Origin: Fulvivirga marina
GTDB taxonomy: Bacteria > Bacteroidota > Bacteroidia > Cytophagales > Cyclobacteriaceae
Reading direction: 5' to 3'
NCBI RefSeq assembly: GCF_016775155.1
Contig: NZ_JAEUGD010000042.1
Location: 62,001 to 126,000, forward strand
Length of the DNA stretch: 64,000 nucleotides
The number at the start of each line of letters is the position of its first letter. Positions within the stretch are counted from its first letter, which is position 1. Under the pieces are notes generated by a model, which saw only the letters and a program-made list of their open reading frames with translations, was not told where the DNA came from and did no database searches. The position numbers were made by a program, and so were the translations under genes. Below are positions 8,452-16,530 of the stretch, one piece after another.

Positions 8452-11412
8452 TTACATCCTTCCTCTAAATAATTGCATATCCGAAACTATTCTCTGATAT
8501 GCCTCTTCATATTTTTTCGCCAAGTCTTCGTTACCATTTTCGTAAAGAGTCCTTTGCAGTTCGGCTAGTACTATCAAGTTTCTTTGCAGCTCAAAGCCCA
8601 GGTCTTTATGCTCCCTGGCAAGGTATTCGACCATCTCAACTGCACGATTACCAAGTGTCTGAGCTATCTCTATAGCTTTTTCATCTTCTCCCAAGTCAAA
8701 AAGCAGGTCGATGGTTCTGGCAGCAGTATAATCATAAGGAACGGCTGCATCAGGCATTTTTTCAAGGCTAAACATTAATGCTTTACGAGCCCTTTCTTTA
8801 TCACCTTTGTCAATTAGAGCAGTCGCCAACGTGTTGAAGCTTGTACGGTGGTTTAGCACAAAGTTCCTATAATCCTGATTGTAGTAAACATTAGGATTAT
8901 CCAACTCTCTGTAATTAAAGTTATTCATAAGGTTGTCGTACATCACTTTAGTGTTCACAAAATCCTTTTTAGGGTTAGGATTGCTAATAGGAAGTATTCT
9001 GTAAGCATTTCCCTCCTGGATAGCATACCTGCGCAGATCAAAATTGATTTGTTGCATGGAGGTATTGTTCAGGTAGATTGGCCTTTCCCAGTTTGCAGAA
9101 GCCAGGACATCAAGAATAGCCAGGTCCTTCTTCTCCAAAGCATTTTTCCCACGCTTGAGGCTAAATACCATCTGGTCGACTAGCAGGCTATCCATGCCCT
9201 CGGGTATTATATTGAGGCTTCTTACCTTATCCTTATTTACATCTATTGTAAAGGTTCTGCTAGGAACTACATTAGTAGTGCCGTATTTCTGACGGAGCCT
9301 CTTGTCCTCTTTTTTAACAAGTTGCAAGAATTGCTTTACATCTATACTGTTCAGCTTATAGTCTTCATAAGGCAGATAATCATTGAGTCCGTTTTGTTTA
9401 TAGTTTTCAAAAGTAAGTGTATAAGGAAATGCTTCTGAACCATAGACAGGCCTCATGCTTTGCTTAATATACCAGTCTGTGTTATAGTAGCTCAATACCA
9501 CAACTCTTGCATCTGTTCTGAAGCCCTCAACTTCTTGCACATACCACAACGGGAAAGTATCGTTATCACCACCAGTGTAGAGGATAGCGTTTTCAGTTGT
9601 AGAGGCCAAAAAGTTTTTGGCAGAGTCAACAGAGAAATATCTATTGTCTCGGTCATGGTCATCCCACCCTTCGGTAGCCATAAGTGCAGGCCCGGTAAGG
9701 CAGAGAACTGATGAGAGTATCGCAGCTGTTTTTCTTGCTGAAAATTTAGCTAAAAGGTCACCCAGAGCCAATACCGAGAAGCCAATCCAAATGGCAAATG
9801 CATAATATGACCCTACATAAATATAGTCCCTCTCCCGAGGTTCAATTGGAGGAGAATTTAAGTATAATATAAGAGCAATGCCCGTTAAAAAGAACAGCAT
9901 GGCTACAAATGCGAAATCCTTTTTGTTTTTTTGATATTGGTAAAACAATCCAATAATACCAAGTATCAAGGGGATCATAAAGAAGTTGTTCCGGCCTTTG
10001 TTCTCTGCCAGCTCCTCGGGAAGGTCTTCAAACGCACCTAACGGGCTTAACCAATCCGCATCCTGAATATCACTTTCCCTTCCTGCAAAGTTCCACATAA
10101 AATAACGCATGTACATCCAGCCCATTTGATGCCTAAGCATAAATGTAATGTTATCCACAATATTTGGCTTTTCACCTTCACTCAGGCCAGTAACTTCCAT
10201 GTATCGCTCAATATGTCGTGGGTCATTGCTGTACATTCGCGGGAAGAGAGTTAAGTGGTTAGGGTCATACTTATATACCACATTTCTGTCCACTATTTCG
10301 TATTTATCTTCACCTTTAACATATACAGGTGCTCCTTCCTCAGAGTCAACAACTCGGGCAGTATAGTACTGGCCATAAAGTAACGGTCTACTTCCATATT
10401 GTTCCCTTTTGAGATACTTTACGAATGACATCACATCTTCAGGGTTATTTTCGTCAATTGGAGGGTTAAAGTTGGACCGGATTACTACAATAGCATATGA
10501 AGAGTATCCAATTAGAATAAACGTCAATGCTAGTAATGATGTGTTAAGTAAGACCTTCTGGTGTTTGATAGAATATTGAATACCTATAATTAGTCCGGCA
10601 ATAATCAAAGCTCCGAAGAAGATAGCCCCAGAGCCAAATGGCAGACCAAGATTGTTAACAAAGAATATTTCGAATGTTCCTGCTATGGACGGCAACCCTG
10701 GGATGATGAAGTTATTTATTAATATGATCAGGAAACCACTAATACCTAATGCAGCTATAATTCCCCAAGTGGTAGGCTTGTATTTTTTGAAGTAATATAT
10801 CAGTCCAAGCGCAGGAATGGTTACCAGGTTGAGCAAGTGAACCCCAATGGAAAGTCCCATCATGTAGGCAATCAATATGAGCCATCTGTTTGCGCGGTTT
10901 TCATCCTCCATAAGTTCCCATTTTAGGATAGCCCAAACTACAAATGCTGTAAAAAACGAAGACATGGCATATACCTCAGCTTCCACTGCAGAAAACCAAA
11001 ATGAATCTGAGAAGGTGTATGCTAATGCACCCACGGCGCTAGCTCCTATAACCATTAGAATATTACCATCACTCATCTCAGAGGTGTCCTTGATTTTTAG
11101 GATTTTCCTTGAAAGCATGGATATGGTCCAGAATAGGAATAAAATGGTGAACCCACTGCTAATAGCGCTGACTACGTTGATCCAGAAAGCTACCTGGGTA
11201 ACGTCGCCAAATGAGAGAAAGGAGAATATTCTTCCTATAAGTAGAAATAGCGGTGCACCAGGAGGGTGTGGAACCATCAGCTTATAAGATACAGCAATGA
11301 ACTCACCGGCATCCCAGTAGCTGGCGGTGCGTTCGACGGTAATAAGGTAAACAAGTGTAGAGATAGCGAAAACTACCCATCCACCTATATTATTAACTCT
11401 TTTAAAATTCAT
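8452..11412 (-). CDS. DUF2723 family membrane protein (GT117/TMEM260-like, putative O-mannosyltransferase)
   Basis: A 986-residue polytopic membrane protein. The first luminal segment carries the family hallmark YWDAGEFIAV followed by HPPGAPLF (about residues 32-56), similar to the acidic first loop of GT-C glycosyltransferases. About a dozen hydrophobic helices fill residues 12-330 and 475-580; the rest is a large soluble C-terminal region with helical, TPR-like repeats. DUF2723 proteins are widespread in Bacteroidota, and the human relative TMEM260 is a protein O-mannosyltransferase; acting as a lipid-linked sugar transferase on exported proteins is therefore an inference. The GDP-mannose gene at 4440 would fit such a role. 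It has its own promoter and shares a bidirectional terminator with the methyltransferase gene. Confidence 0.88.
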   Translation of the reverse strand: MNFKRVNNIGGWVVFAISTLVYLITVERTASYWDAGEFIAVSYKLMVPHPPGAPLFLLIGRIFSFLSFGDVTQVAFWINVVSAISSGFTILFLFWTISMLSRKILKIKDTSEMSDGNILMVIGASAVGALAYTFSDSFWFSAVEAEVYAMSSFFTAFVVWAILKWELMEDENRANRWLILIAYMMGLSIGVHLLNLVTIPALGLIYYFKKYKPTTWGIIAALGISGFLIILINNFIIPGLPSIAGTFEIFFVNNLGLPFGSGAIFFGALIIAGLIIGIQYSIKHQKVLLNTSLLALTFILIGYSSYAIVVIRSNFNPPIDENNPEDVMSFVKYLKREQYGSRPLLYGQYYTARVVDSEEGAPVYVKGEDKYEIVDRNVVYKYDPNHLTLFPRMYSNDPRHIERYMEVTGLSEGEKPNIVDNITFMLRHQMGWMYMRYFMWNFAGRESDIQDADWLSPLGAFEDLPEELAENKGRNNFFMIPLILGIIGLFYQYQKNKKDFAFVAMLFFLTGIALILYLNSPPIEPRERDYIYVGSYYAFAIWIGFSVLALGDLLAKFSARKTAAILSSVLCLTGPALMATEGWDDHDRDNRYFSVDSAKNFLASTTENAILYTGGDNDTFPLWYVQEVEGFRTDARVVVLSYYNTDWYIKQSMRPVYGSEAFPYTLTFENYKQNGLNDYLPYEDYKLNSIDVKQFLQLVKKEDKRLRQKYGTTNVVPSRTFTIDVNKDKVRSLNIIPEGMDSLLVDQMVFSLKRGKNALEKKDLAILDVLASANWERPIYLNNTSMQQINFDLRRYAIQEGNAYRILPISNPNPKKDFVNTKVMYDNLMNNFNYRELDNPNVYYNQDYRNFVLNHRTSFNTLATALIDKGDKERARKALMFSLEKMPDAAVPYDYTAARTIDLLFDLGEDEKAIEIAQTLGNRAVEMVEYLAREHKDLGFELQRNLIVLAELQRTLYENGNEDLAKKYEEAYQRIVSDMQLFRGRM

Positions 11413-11441
11413 CGGAGTTTTTGTTATTATATTTAGAATGG

Positions 11442-11471
11442 CGAAAATAACGAACTATGCACAATTAACAA
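11442..11471 (-). promoter_or_regulatory. Promoter of the DUF2723 gene
   Basis: On the minus strand TTG (11469-11471) is followed after 19 bases by TATTTTCG (11442-11449), close to the TAnnTTTG consensus, about 30 bases before the ATG. Confidence 0.5.
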
Positions 11472-11556
11472 TGCATATTGCATATTAACCCGATGTTGGA
11501 ACTTTCAAAGATCGGATTTATTGTATGCAGTGTGGCGTTCTAAAAGAATGGCCTGA

Positions 11557-12195
11557 TTATTTGTAAACCAAAAGGTAAAAGCCTAACCACAACAGAAAGA
11601 ATAGAACGTACGAAGAAAAAACTATAGCATAGGCAATATTTTTTTGTTTTTTTGCTTTATAATGTATCCCCCCTACTAAGATGAACCAATATATAACTTC
11701 AAAAATGTTCAATGCTTTTAGAGGGTAAAACCACCGATTGTCTAGTTCGTAAGGGTTGGCCAGGTTTATTAATGAAAGAGGGTAGAAGGCGCGTATTTCG
11801 AACAGGTTAGGGTCCATATCAACGAAAAGAAACCATAGGACTTTCAGCAGTTCTGGAATTAGAAATATAGCCTCTGCGATTACTGCTACCTGCCACGTTT
11901 GACTATAGGTGATCTTATAGCCGAACATAAAACTCCCGATCCATATTACGAAGCTGATCACTGTAAACTTGAAAAGGTAAATCAGAGGAATACTAAAATA
12001 TTGCAGGGCATTGATGGTATGAAATATGCCCATCTCCCCTTGCGAATCGAGTACTTCAAATGCGGCAGTTTGGTTTTCAATGAAGGTCTTTTTTACAATT
12101 AACAGAAATAATGAGGCAAGGCAAAGGACAAGGAAAAATACCCATTTATTTGTGTCAAATATGGAATGATCTTCAGCGTTTTCAGTGGAATTCAT
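11557..12195 (-). CDS. Uncharacterised multi-spanning membrane protein
   Basis: A 212-residue protein with about five hydrophobic segments (roughly residues 18-37, 67-92, 102-124, 160-177 and 186-209) and a short charged N-terminus. I recognise no catalytic motif; the overall pattern recalls Yip1-like small membrane proteins, but that is weak. It lies 144 bases upstream of the DUF2723 gene on the same strand, and the DUF2723 gene has its own promoter-like element, so they may not be cotranscribed. The coding call rests on the continuous hydrophobic pattern and an ATG start. Confidence 0.7.
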   Translation of the reverse strand: MNSTENAEDHSIFDTNKWVFFLVLCLASLFLLIVKKTFIENQTAAFEVLDSQGEMGIFHTINALQYFSIPLIYLFKFTVISFVIWIGSFMFGYKITYSQTWQVAVIAEAIFLIPELLKVLWFLFVDMDPNLFEIRAFYPLSLINLANPYELDNRWFYPLKALNIFEVIYWFILVGGIHYKAKKQKNIAYAIVFSSYVLFFLLWLGFYLLVYK

Positions 12196-12248
12196 ATAGA
12201 CAAAAGTGGTATTGTGGTTTATTTAGGCCAAATTAGTTAAACCTCTTG

Positions 12249-12364
12249 ATTTTTTAACACTCATACAGAACGAAAGGAGAACTTTTATCTGTTCATAGGA
12301 ATGATTGTTGGTGAGGACAAGGCTAGAAATAAATAATAATTTATCTTTAACCGATAATAGTGAA
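12249..12364. repeat. 116-bp direct repeat, copy 1 (upstream of wecB)
   Basis: Aligns without gaps to 13813-13928, with about 14 differences in 116 positions, most of them in the first 43. The most conserved core includes ACAGAACGAAAG, CTGTTCATAGGAATGATTG and TTATCTTTAACCGATAAT. Where copy 2 has the ATG of the TPR gene, this copy has GTG (12360-12362), followed by unrelated sequence. Confidence 0.93.
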
Positions 12365-12411
12365 TTTATGGGTTGTAATTAACGTAAACCCTTACATCAT
12401 ACACGTCTACT

Positions 12412-13530
12412 TTGGTGAATTTGAATATTTTAATAATAATTGGCACACGGCCGGAAGCAATTAAGCTTACTCCTCTATATAAAGCCTTAAAAGCCGAGAA
12501 GAATGTAAAGGTACATCTACTAAGTACTGGTCAACATAAAGAACTTATAGAACCTATTTGGGAACTGTTTGATGTTAAGCCTGATATTTCTCTTAATGTT
12601 TTGTCTGGTAATCAAAGCCTTTCTTCATTAACTAGTCATCTTCTCAATCAAATCAATGAAGTTGTAGAGAGGGAAAAATATGATTACATCATTGTTCAGG
12701 GAGATACAACCTCTTGCATGGTGGGGTCGCTGGTTGCTTTTTATAACCGTATAAAAGTGGCACATGTTGAAGCAGGGTTAAGAACTTTTAATAAGTATTC
12801 TCCATACCCGGAAGAAATTAACAGGAAGATTACATCTGTCATAGCTGATATACATTTTTCCCCAACTGAAAGTGCAAGGCAAAACCTTATTAACGAAAAG
12901 GTCCAGGGAGAGATTATAGTTACAGGCAATACCGGCATTGATGCGACTCTCTCAATGTTGGAAGTGATAACAGCCAATAAAGTGCGCTTTAATCAAAAAT
13001 TTCCTTTTCTGTTTTCAAATGAGGGTAAGAAAATGATCTTAATTACCGGACATCGTAGGGAGAATATAGGCACTCAATTTTCTGAAATTTTTGCGGCTAT
13101 TAAGGAACTGTCTATAGAAAACAGTGATTTAATTTTTGTTTTTCCTGTTCACTTGAACCCAAATGTGAGGAAACAGGTCAGTGAATGGCTTGAGGGTATT
13201 TCTAATATATATTTGATTGATCCCGTTCGGTATGACGAAATGATATTTTTAATGGATTCGTGTTATTTAATTATGACTGATTCCGGAGGTATACAGGAGG
13301 AGGCTCCCTCACTAAATAAACCGTTGTTAATATTGAGAGATACTACTGAAAGACCTGAAGGGGTGGCTGCATGTTGTAGTGTTCTGGCTGGGGTAAAAAA
13401 ATCAAGTATTAAGGAGGCCTTTTATGCTATTCACAACAATCAGAAGACATATATGAGAATGGCGCGTGCAATTAATCCCTATGGTGATGGAAAAGCAGTA
13501 CGAAGAATAGTAGAACACCTGTTAAAATAA
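12412..13530 (+). CDS. wecB: UDP-N-acetylglucosamine 2-epimerase (non-hydrolysing)
   Basis: Interconverts UDP-GlcNAc and UDP-ManNAc, giving an amino-sugar donor for surface polysaccharide. The 372-residue protein has the N-terminal GTRPEAIKL, STGQHKE, QGDTTS, HVEAGLRT, PEEINR, TGNTGID, ITGHRRENIG and the UDP site DSGGIQEEAP. After RDTTERPEGV the usual A-G-T is replaced by AACC; the end NPYGDGKA is normal. The start is uncertain: TTG at 12412, GTG at 12415 and TTG at 12421 are all in frame and no ATG is near. The gene is bracketed by the two copies of the 116-bp repeat and separated from the TPR gene by 393 bases, which suggests it came in or moved as a separate segment. Confidence 0.92.
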   Translation: MVNLNILIIIGTRPEAIKLTPLYKALKAEKNVKVHLLSTGQHKELIEPIWELFDVKPDISLNVLSGNQSLSSLTSHLLNQINEVVEREKYDYIIVQGDTTSCMVGSLVAFYNRIKVAHVEAGLRTFNKYSPYPEEINRKITSVIADIHFSPTESARQNLINEKVQGEIIVTGNTGIDATLSMLEVITANKVRFNQKFPFLFSNEGKKMILITGHRRENIGTQFSEIFAAIKELSIENSDLIFVFPVHLNPNVRKQVSEWLEGISNIYLIDPVRYDEMIFLMDSCYLIMTDSGGIQEEAPSLNKPLLILRDTTERPEGVAACCSVLAGVKKSSIKEAFYAIHNNQKTYMRMARAINPYGDGKAVRRIVEHLLK

Positions 13531-13923
13531 TTTTTTATTCAGAGAGTGATCATACTAGAAAAATGACATATGGATACTTGTGATCGAGTATAGCTATCCA
13601 TGAATGTGATATACGTGATTCATCAAAACATAACCATTGTTAAGCATAAAACAACCTTTTGACAGCCTATAATGTCAGCCTTGTTTTTCAGCTGTTCCCC
13701 GATTCACCAGCCTTGGAATACTTCGTTCTTTTTGATCCTTATTTTGCTTACTAATACAAGTTAGGAAGCGTATCTATGAAGAGGAAATAATAGATGTTGA
13801 GTGGGATGTCTAATTTTTTACCACGCAGACAGAACGAAAGAAGGCTATTTATCTGTTCATAGGAATGATTGTTGGAGAGGACAAGGTTAGAAATAAATAA
13901 AAATTTATCTTTAACCGATAATT
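13531..13923. other. Long non-coding gap between wecB and the TPR gene
   Basis: No convincing open frame or RNA gene is seen on either strand in the first 280 bases. There is a weak inverted pair (TGGATA near 13571, TATCCA near 13595). The last 111 bases are copy 2 of the direct repeat. No clear terminator follows wecB. Confidence 0.6.
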
Positions 13924-13928
13924 ATGAA
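13813..13928. repeat. 116-bp direct repeat, copy 2 (leader and start of the TPR gene)
   Basis: Second copy of the repeat at 12249-12364. It runs through the ATG (13924-13926) of the TPR gene and stops matching two bases later. A TATCTTTA sequence (13906-13913) resembles a -7 element; if used, the mRNA would be nearly leaderless. Confidence 0.93.
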
Positions 13929-15105
13929 GCGGATTCTAATCATACTGATGTGTTCATTGGGCCTTACTGTAGCATTTGCTCAAAGCAACGATGCTGCCAA
14001 TGATAATAAGCCTATTATTCTTATATCGGATATGCAATTGCAGATTGATGTAAATCAGGCAATGAACGATCTGTATAACTTTAAGTTTGACAAAGCAGAG
14101 AAACAATTTAGATGGCTAAAACAAAAATATGGCTGGCACCCGCTGCCTTACTTTCTGCTGGGTTTGAGTGAGTGGTGGAAGATCATGCCAAACGTAAGCA
14201 ACACAGAGTATGACGAGAGGTTTTTGGCCTATATGGATACAGTGATCCATATCTCTGAAAGGCTTCATGAAATGCCCAAGCATGAAGTTGAAGCATCATT
14301 CTTTTTGGCTGCAGCATACGGTTTTAAGGGGAGACTTTACTCTAGCGAAGAACGAAAGAATTGGACCAAGTCTGCTTTTGCAGGCAAAAATGCCCTTAAG
14401 TATATGAAGGAAAGTCAAGGCATGCACGACCTAAGCCCTGAGTTGCTATTTGGAGATGCTTTGTACAACTACTTCTCTGTTTGGGTTCCTGAAAACTACC
14501 CTTTACTAAAGCCGATACTGGCCTTCTTTCCAAAAGGTGATAAGGAGTTGGGAATCAAGCAGCTCCGGGAGGTTTCTTACAATGCCTTTTATACCCGTAC
14601 CGAAGCGATGGTATTCCTCATGAGGATTATGGGGAGTTATGAGAATAATAAAAGGAAGGCACTTCAAATAGGAGGGTATCTGCATCAAACCTATCCGGAC
14701 AATCCGTATTTTCATAGATATTACGCTCGTTTGCTATATACCTCAGGTAAGTTCAGTACTACCAAACCTGTTGCAGAATCCATTTTGGCTAGGATTGATA
14801 GTGGTATGATCGGCTATGAGGCTACCAGTGGCCGGTATGCAGCTTTTTTTTTAGGGCAAATCCATGAAAGTAGAAAGGAATACCAGGAAGCCAAGGAGTA
14901 CTATTTAAAAGCCAAGGGGTTTTCAGAGCAGATTGATGCTACAGATACCGGCTATTACCTTTACTCACTGCTATCCTTGGGAGAGATCTATCAGCAGGAA
15001 GGAAATGAAAAAGAAGCGAAAAAATACCTAAAACTGGTTAAAAAGCATGCCAAGCGCAGTGATGATGTTCATGAAAAAGCGCGTGAGCGATTGAGGGAGT
15101 TTTAG
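13924..15105 (+). CDS. Secreted TPR-repeat protein
   Basis: A 393-residue protein with a signal peptide (MKRILIILMCSLGLTVAFAQ, cleavage about residue 19/20), so periplasmic or outer-membrane associated. The body is alpha-helical with TPR-type pairs, clearest at about residues 48-75 (FKFDKAEKQFRWL) and 315-385 (EYQEAKEYYLKAK, GNEKEAKKYLKLV). TPR proteins act as scaffolds; the partner is not evident. It stands between the epimerase and the flippase genes in the same direction, with its own promoter-bearing gap downstream. The start codon lies within the 116-bp repeat, which supports this ATG as the original gene start at this site. Confidence 0.85.
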   Translation: MKRILIILMCSLGLTVAFAQSNDAANDNKPIILISDMQLQIDVNQAMNDLYNFKFDKAEKQFRWLKQKYGWHPLPYFLLGLSEWWKIMPNVSNTEYDERFLAYMDTVIHISERLHEMPKHEVEASFFLAAAYGFKGRLYSSEERKNWTKSAFAGKNALKYMKESQGMHDLSPELLFGDALYNYFSVWVPENYPLLKPILAFFPKGDKELGIKQLREVSYNAFYTRTEAMVFLMRIMGSYENNKRKALQIGGYLHQTYPDNPYFHRYYARLLYTSGKFSTTKPVAESILARIDSGMIGYEATSGRYAAFFLGQIHESRKEYQEAKEYYLKAKGFSEQIDATDTGYYLYSLLSLGEIYQQEGNEKEAKKYLKLVKKHAKRSDDVHEKARERLREF

Positions 15106-15125
15106 CTAATTTTTTAAATTTTTAT

Positions 15126-15133
15126 TAGCTTTG
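15126..15133 (+). promoter_or_regulatory. -7 element for the polysaccharide run, overlapping an inverted repeat
   Basis: TAGCTTTG matches TAnnTTTG. It overlaps the right arm of the inverted pair AGCTAAT (15104-15110) and ATTAGCT (15124-15130), which could be an operator or a chance AT-rich symmetry. Predicted transcription starts near 15140. Confidence 0.45.
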
Positions 15134-15206
15134 TGGACACTTTAAAGCTTGAGGTATTAAAAGAATTGGTCAGCGACTTTTAGTTAAAGGTTCCTTTCTT
15201 CAGAAT

Positions 15207-16526
15207 TTGGTTGTCACCATATCGGGAAGTGGTTTGGGCTTTCTAATTGGCTTTGCGTTCACACCTTTGATAGCTAGAGTATATCAGCCTGAGGCGTACG
15301 GATTGTTTGCATTGTTTAATGCCTTCGCAAGTAACATCACAATTATTTCTACCCTTAACCTTACTAATGCATTTATTTTACCAAAGAATAATGCTACGTT
15401 TTATGCACTATTTAAATTCACAATTTTTAGTGTAGCCATCACCACTATTATTTCATTCTTGGCCTTCTTGTTTCTTGGGCAGTGGATACTTGAAGCATTT
15501 AATGCAACGGAACTGGGGGCTTTTGCTCTCCTGATTCCGGTTTTTGTGTTTTTAAGTGCCATTTCTCAAGTTTTGAATGCATGGAATGTTAGAATTAAAG
15601 CTTTCGCAAGAAGTGCTACTTCAAAAGCAGGATCCATAGCAGTAGCGAAAAGCACTACATTAGGGTACGGATATATGACCGACGGATTTATCGGAGGTCT
15701 GATTATAGGTGAATTTATAAATGTATTAGCTAATAGCCTAATATTGTTGAGCCGCCGAATTAGAAGAAAGATGATACTAATCTTTAAGCAGAAGAGTTTG
15801 CCGGTTGCGGCAGCAATATCTGAGTACCGTGAATATCCCTTATATGCCTTGCCTGCAAATTGGCTCTATGCGTGCGCTGACCAGGTTCCTATCTATGGAC
15901 TTACGTATTACTACGGAGCAGAGAGCACAGGCTATTTTTCTTTTGCTTACAGTCTTTTGAATATACCACTACTTTTGATCGGTCAGTCTACAGCAACAGT
16001 TTTTCTTCAAAAGGCTGCCGAAACAGATCAAGCAGAACCGGGGAAACTTCAAGGTATAACAGTACAATTATTTAATCGCTTAATATACTTTGGTTTAATA
16101 CCTTTTGCTATTTTGGGAGTATTTGGTGATTATATATTTTCGGTATTTCTGGGAGAAGAATGGACTAAAGCCGGGGTGTTTGCCAGCTACTTGGGGCCAT
16201 ACTTTATGTTTAGGCTTGTTGTATTTCCCATCATGTCTATCTATAGAGTAAAAAGAAAGGAAAAAACATTTCTAAGGTACGCTGCAGCTTCTCTTATGGT
16301 TCTGCTTCTAGTACTATTTTTATCAGTGCAAATTTTTTCTGTCGATGGTTTCATAGTAGCTTTTAGTACGTTTGCAGCCCTTAATCATATAGTACTTGCC
16401 ATTCTCATTTTTAGAATGCTCAATGTCACCAATATTGTGACTATAATGATTAAAGTCGTTTTAATAGTCTTAAGTACATTTGCCCTGTTGTTTGCATTTC
16501 GTTTTTTCATATTATACCTAATTTGA
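15207..16526 (+). CDS. Wzx-type polysaccharide flippase
   Basis: Moves lipid-linked repeat units across the inner membrane. The 439 residues form about 12 hydrophobic helices, with the family N-terminal pattern GLGFLIGFAFTPLIARVY followed by AYGLFALF and the paired-domain layout of polysaccharide_synt/MATE-like proteins. The first usable start is TTG 15207, which begins inside the first helix. The frame stays open to 15153 and encodes IKRIGQRLLVKGSFLQN just before, which looks like the usual basic amphipathic N-terminus, so true translation may begin at ATT 15156. It is the first gene of a closely packed run; the next gene begins 4 bases after its stop. Confidence 0.88.
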   Translation: MVVTISGSGLGFLIGFAFTPLIARVYQPEAYGLFALFNAFASNITIISTLNLTNAFILPKNNATFYALFKFTIFSVAITTIISFLAFLFLGQWILEAFNATELGAFALLIPVFVFLSAISQVLNAWNVRIKAFARSATSKAGSIAVAKSTTLGYGYMTDGFIGGLIIGEFINVLANSLILLSRRIRRKMILIFKQKSLPVAAAISEYREYPLYALPANWLYACADQVPIYGLTYYYGAESTGYFSFAYSLLNIPLLLIGQSTATVFLQKAAETDQAEPGKLQGITVQLFNRLIYFGLIPFAILGVFGDYIFSVFLGEEWTKAGVFASYLGPYFMFRLVVFPIMSIYRVKRKEKTFLRYAAASLMVLLLVLFLSVQIFSVDGFIVAFSTFAALNHIVLAILIFRMLNVTNIVTIMIKVVLIVLSTFALLFAFRFFILYLI

Positions 16527-16530
16527 GTGA

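Noticed and set aside
10877-11287. 136-codon open frame on the plus strand inside the DUF2723 gene
   Set aside because: It is antisense to a strongly conserved membrane-protein region and has no recognisable family; it is a coding-strand shadow.
12360-12470. Short frame beginning at GTG 12360 in repeat copy 1
   Set aside because: About 35 codons, no similarity to the TPR protein after the first residues, and it overlaps wecB in another frame; best seen as the remnant junction of the repeat.
13540-13620. Hairpin TGGATA...TATCCA as terminator or ncRNA after wecB
   Set aside because: Only 6 bp, AT-rich, and without a T-run; too weak to call.
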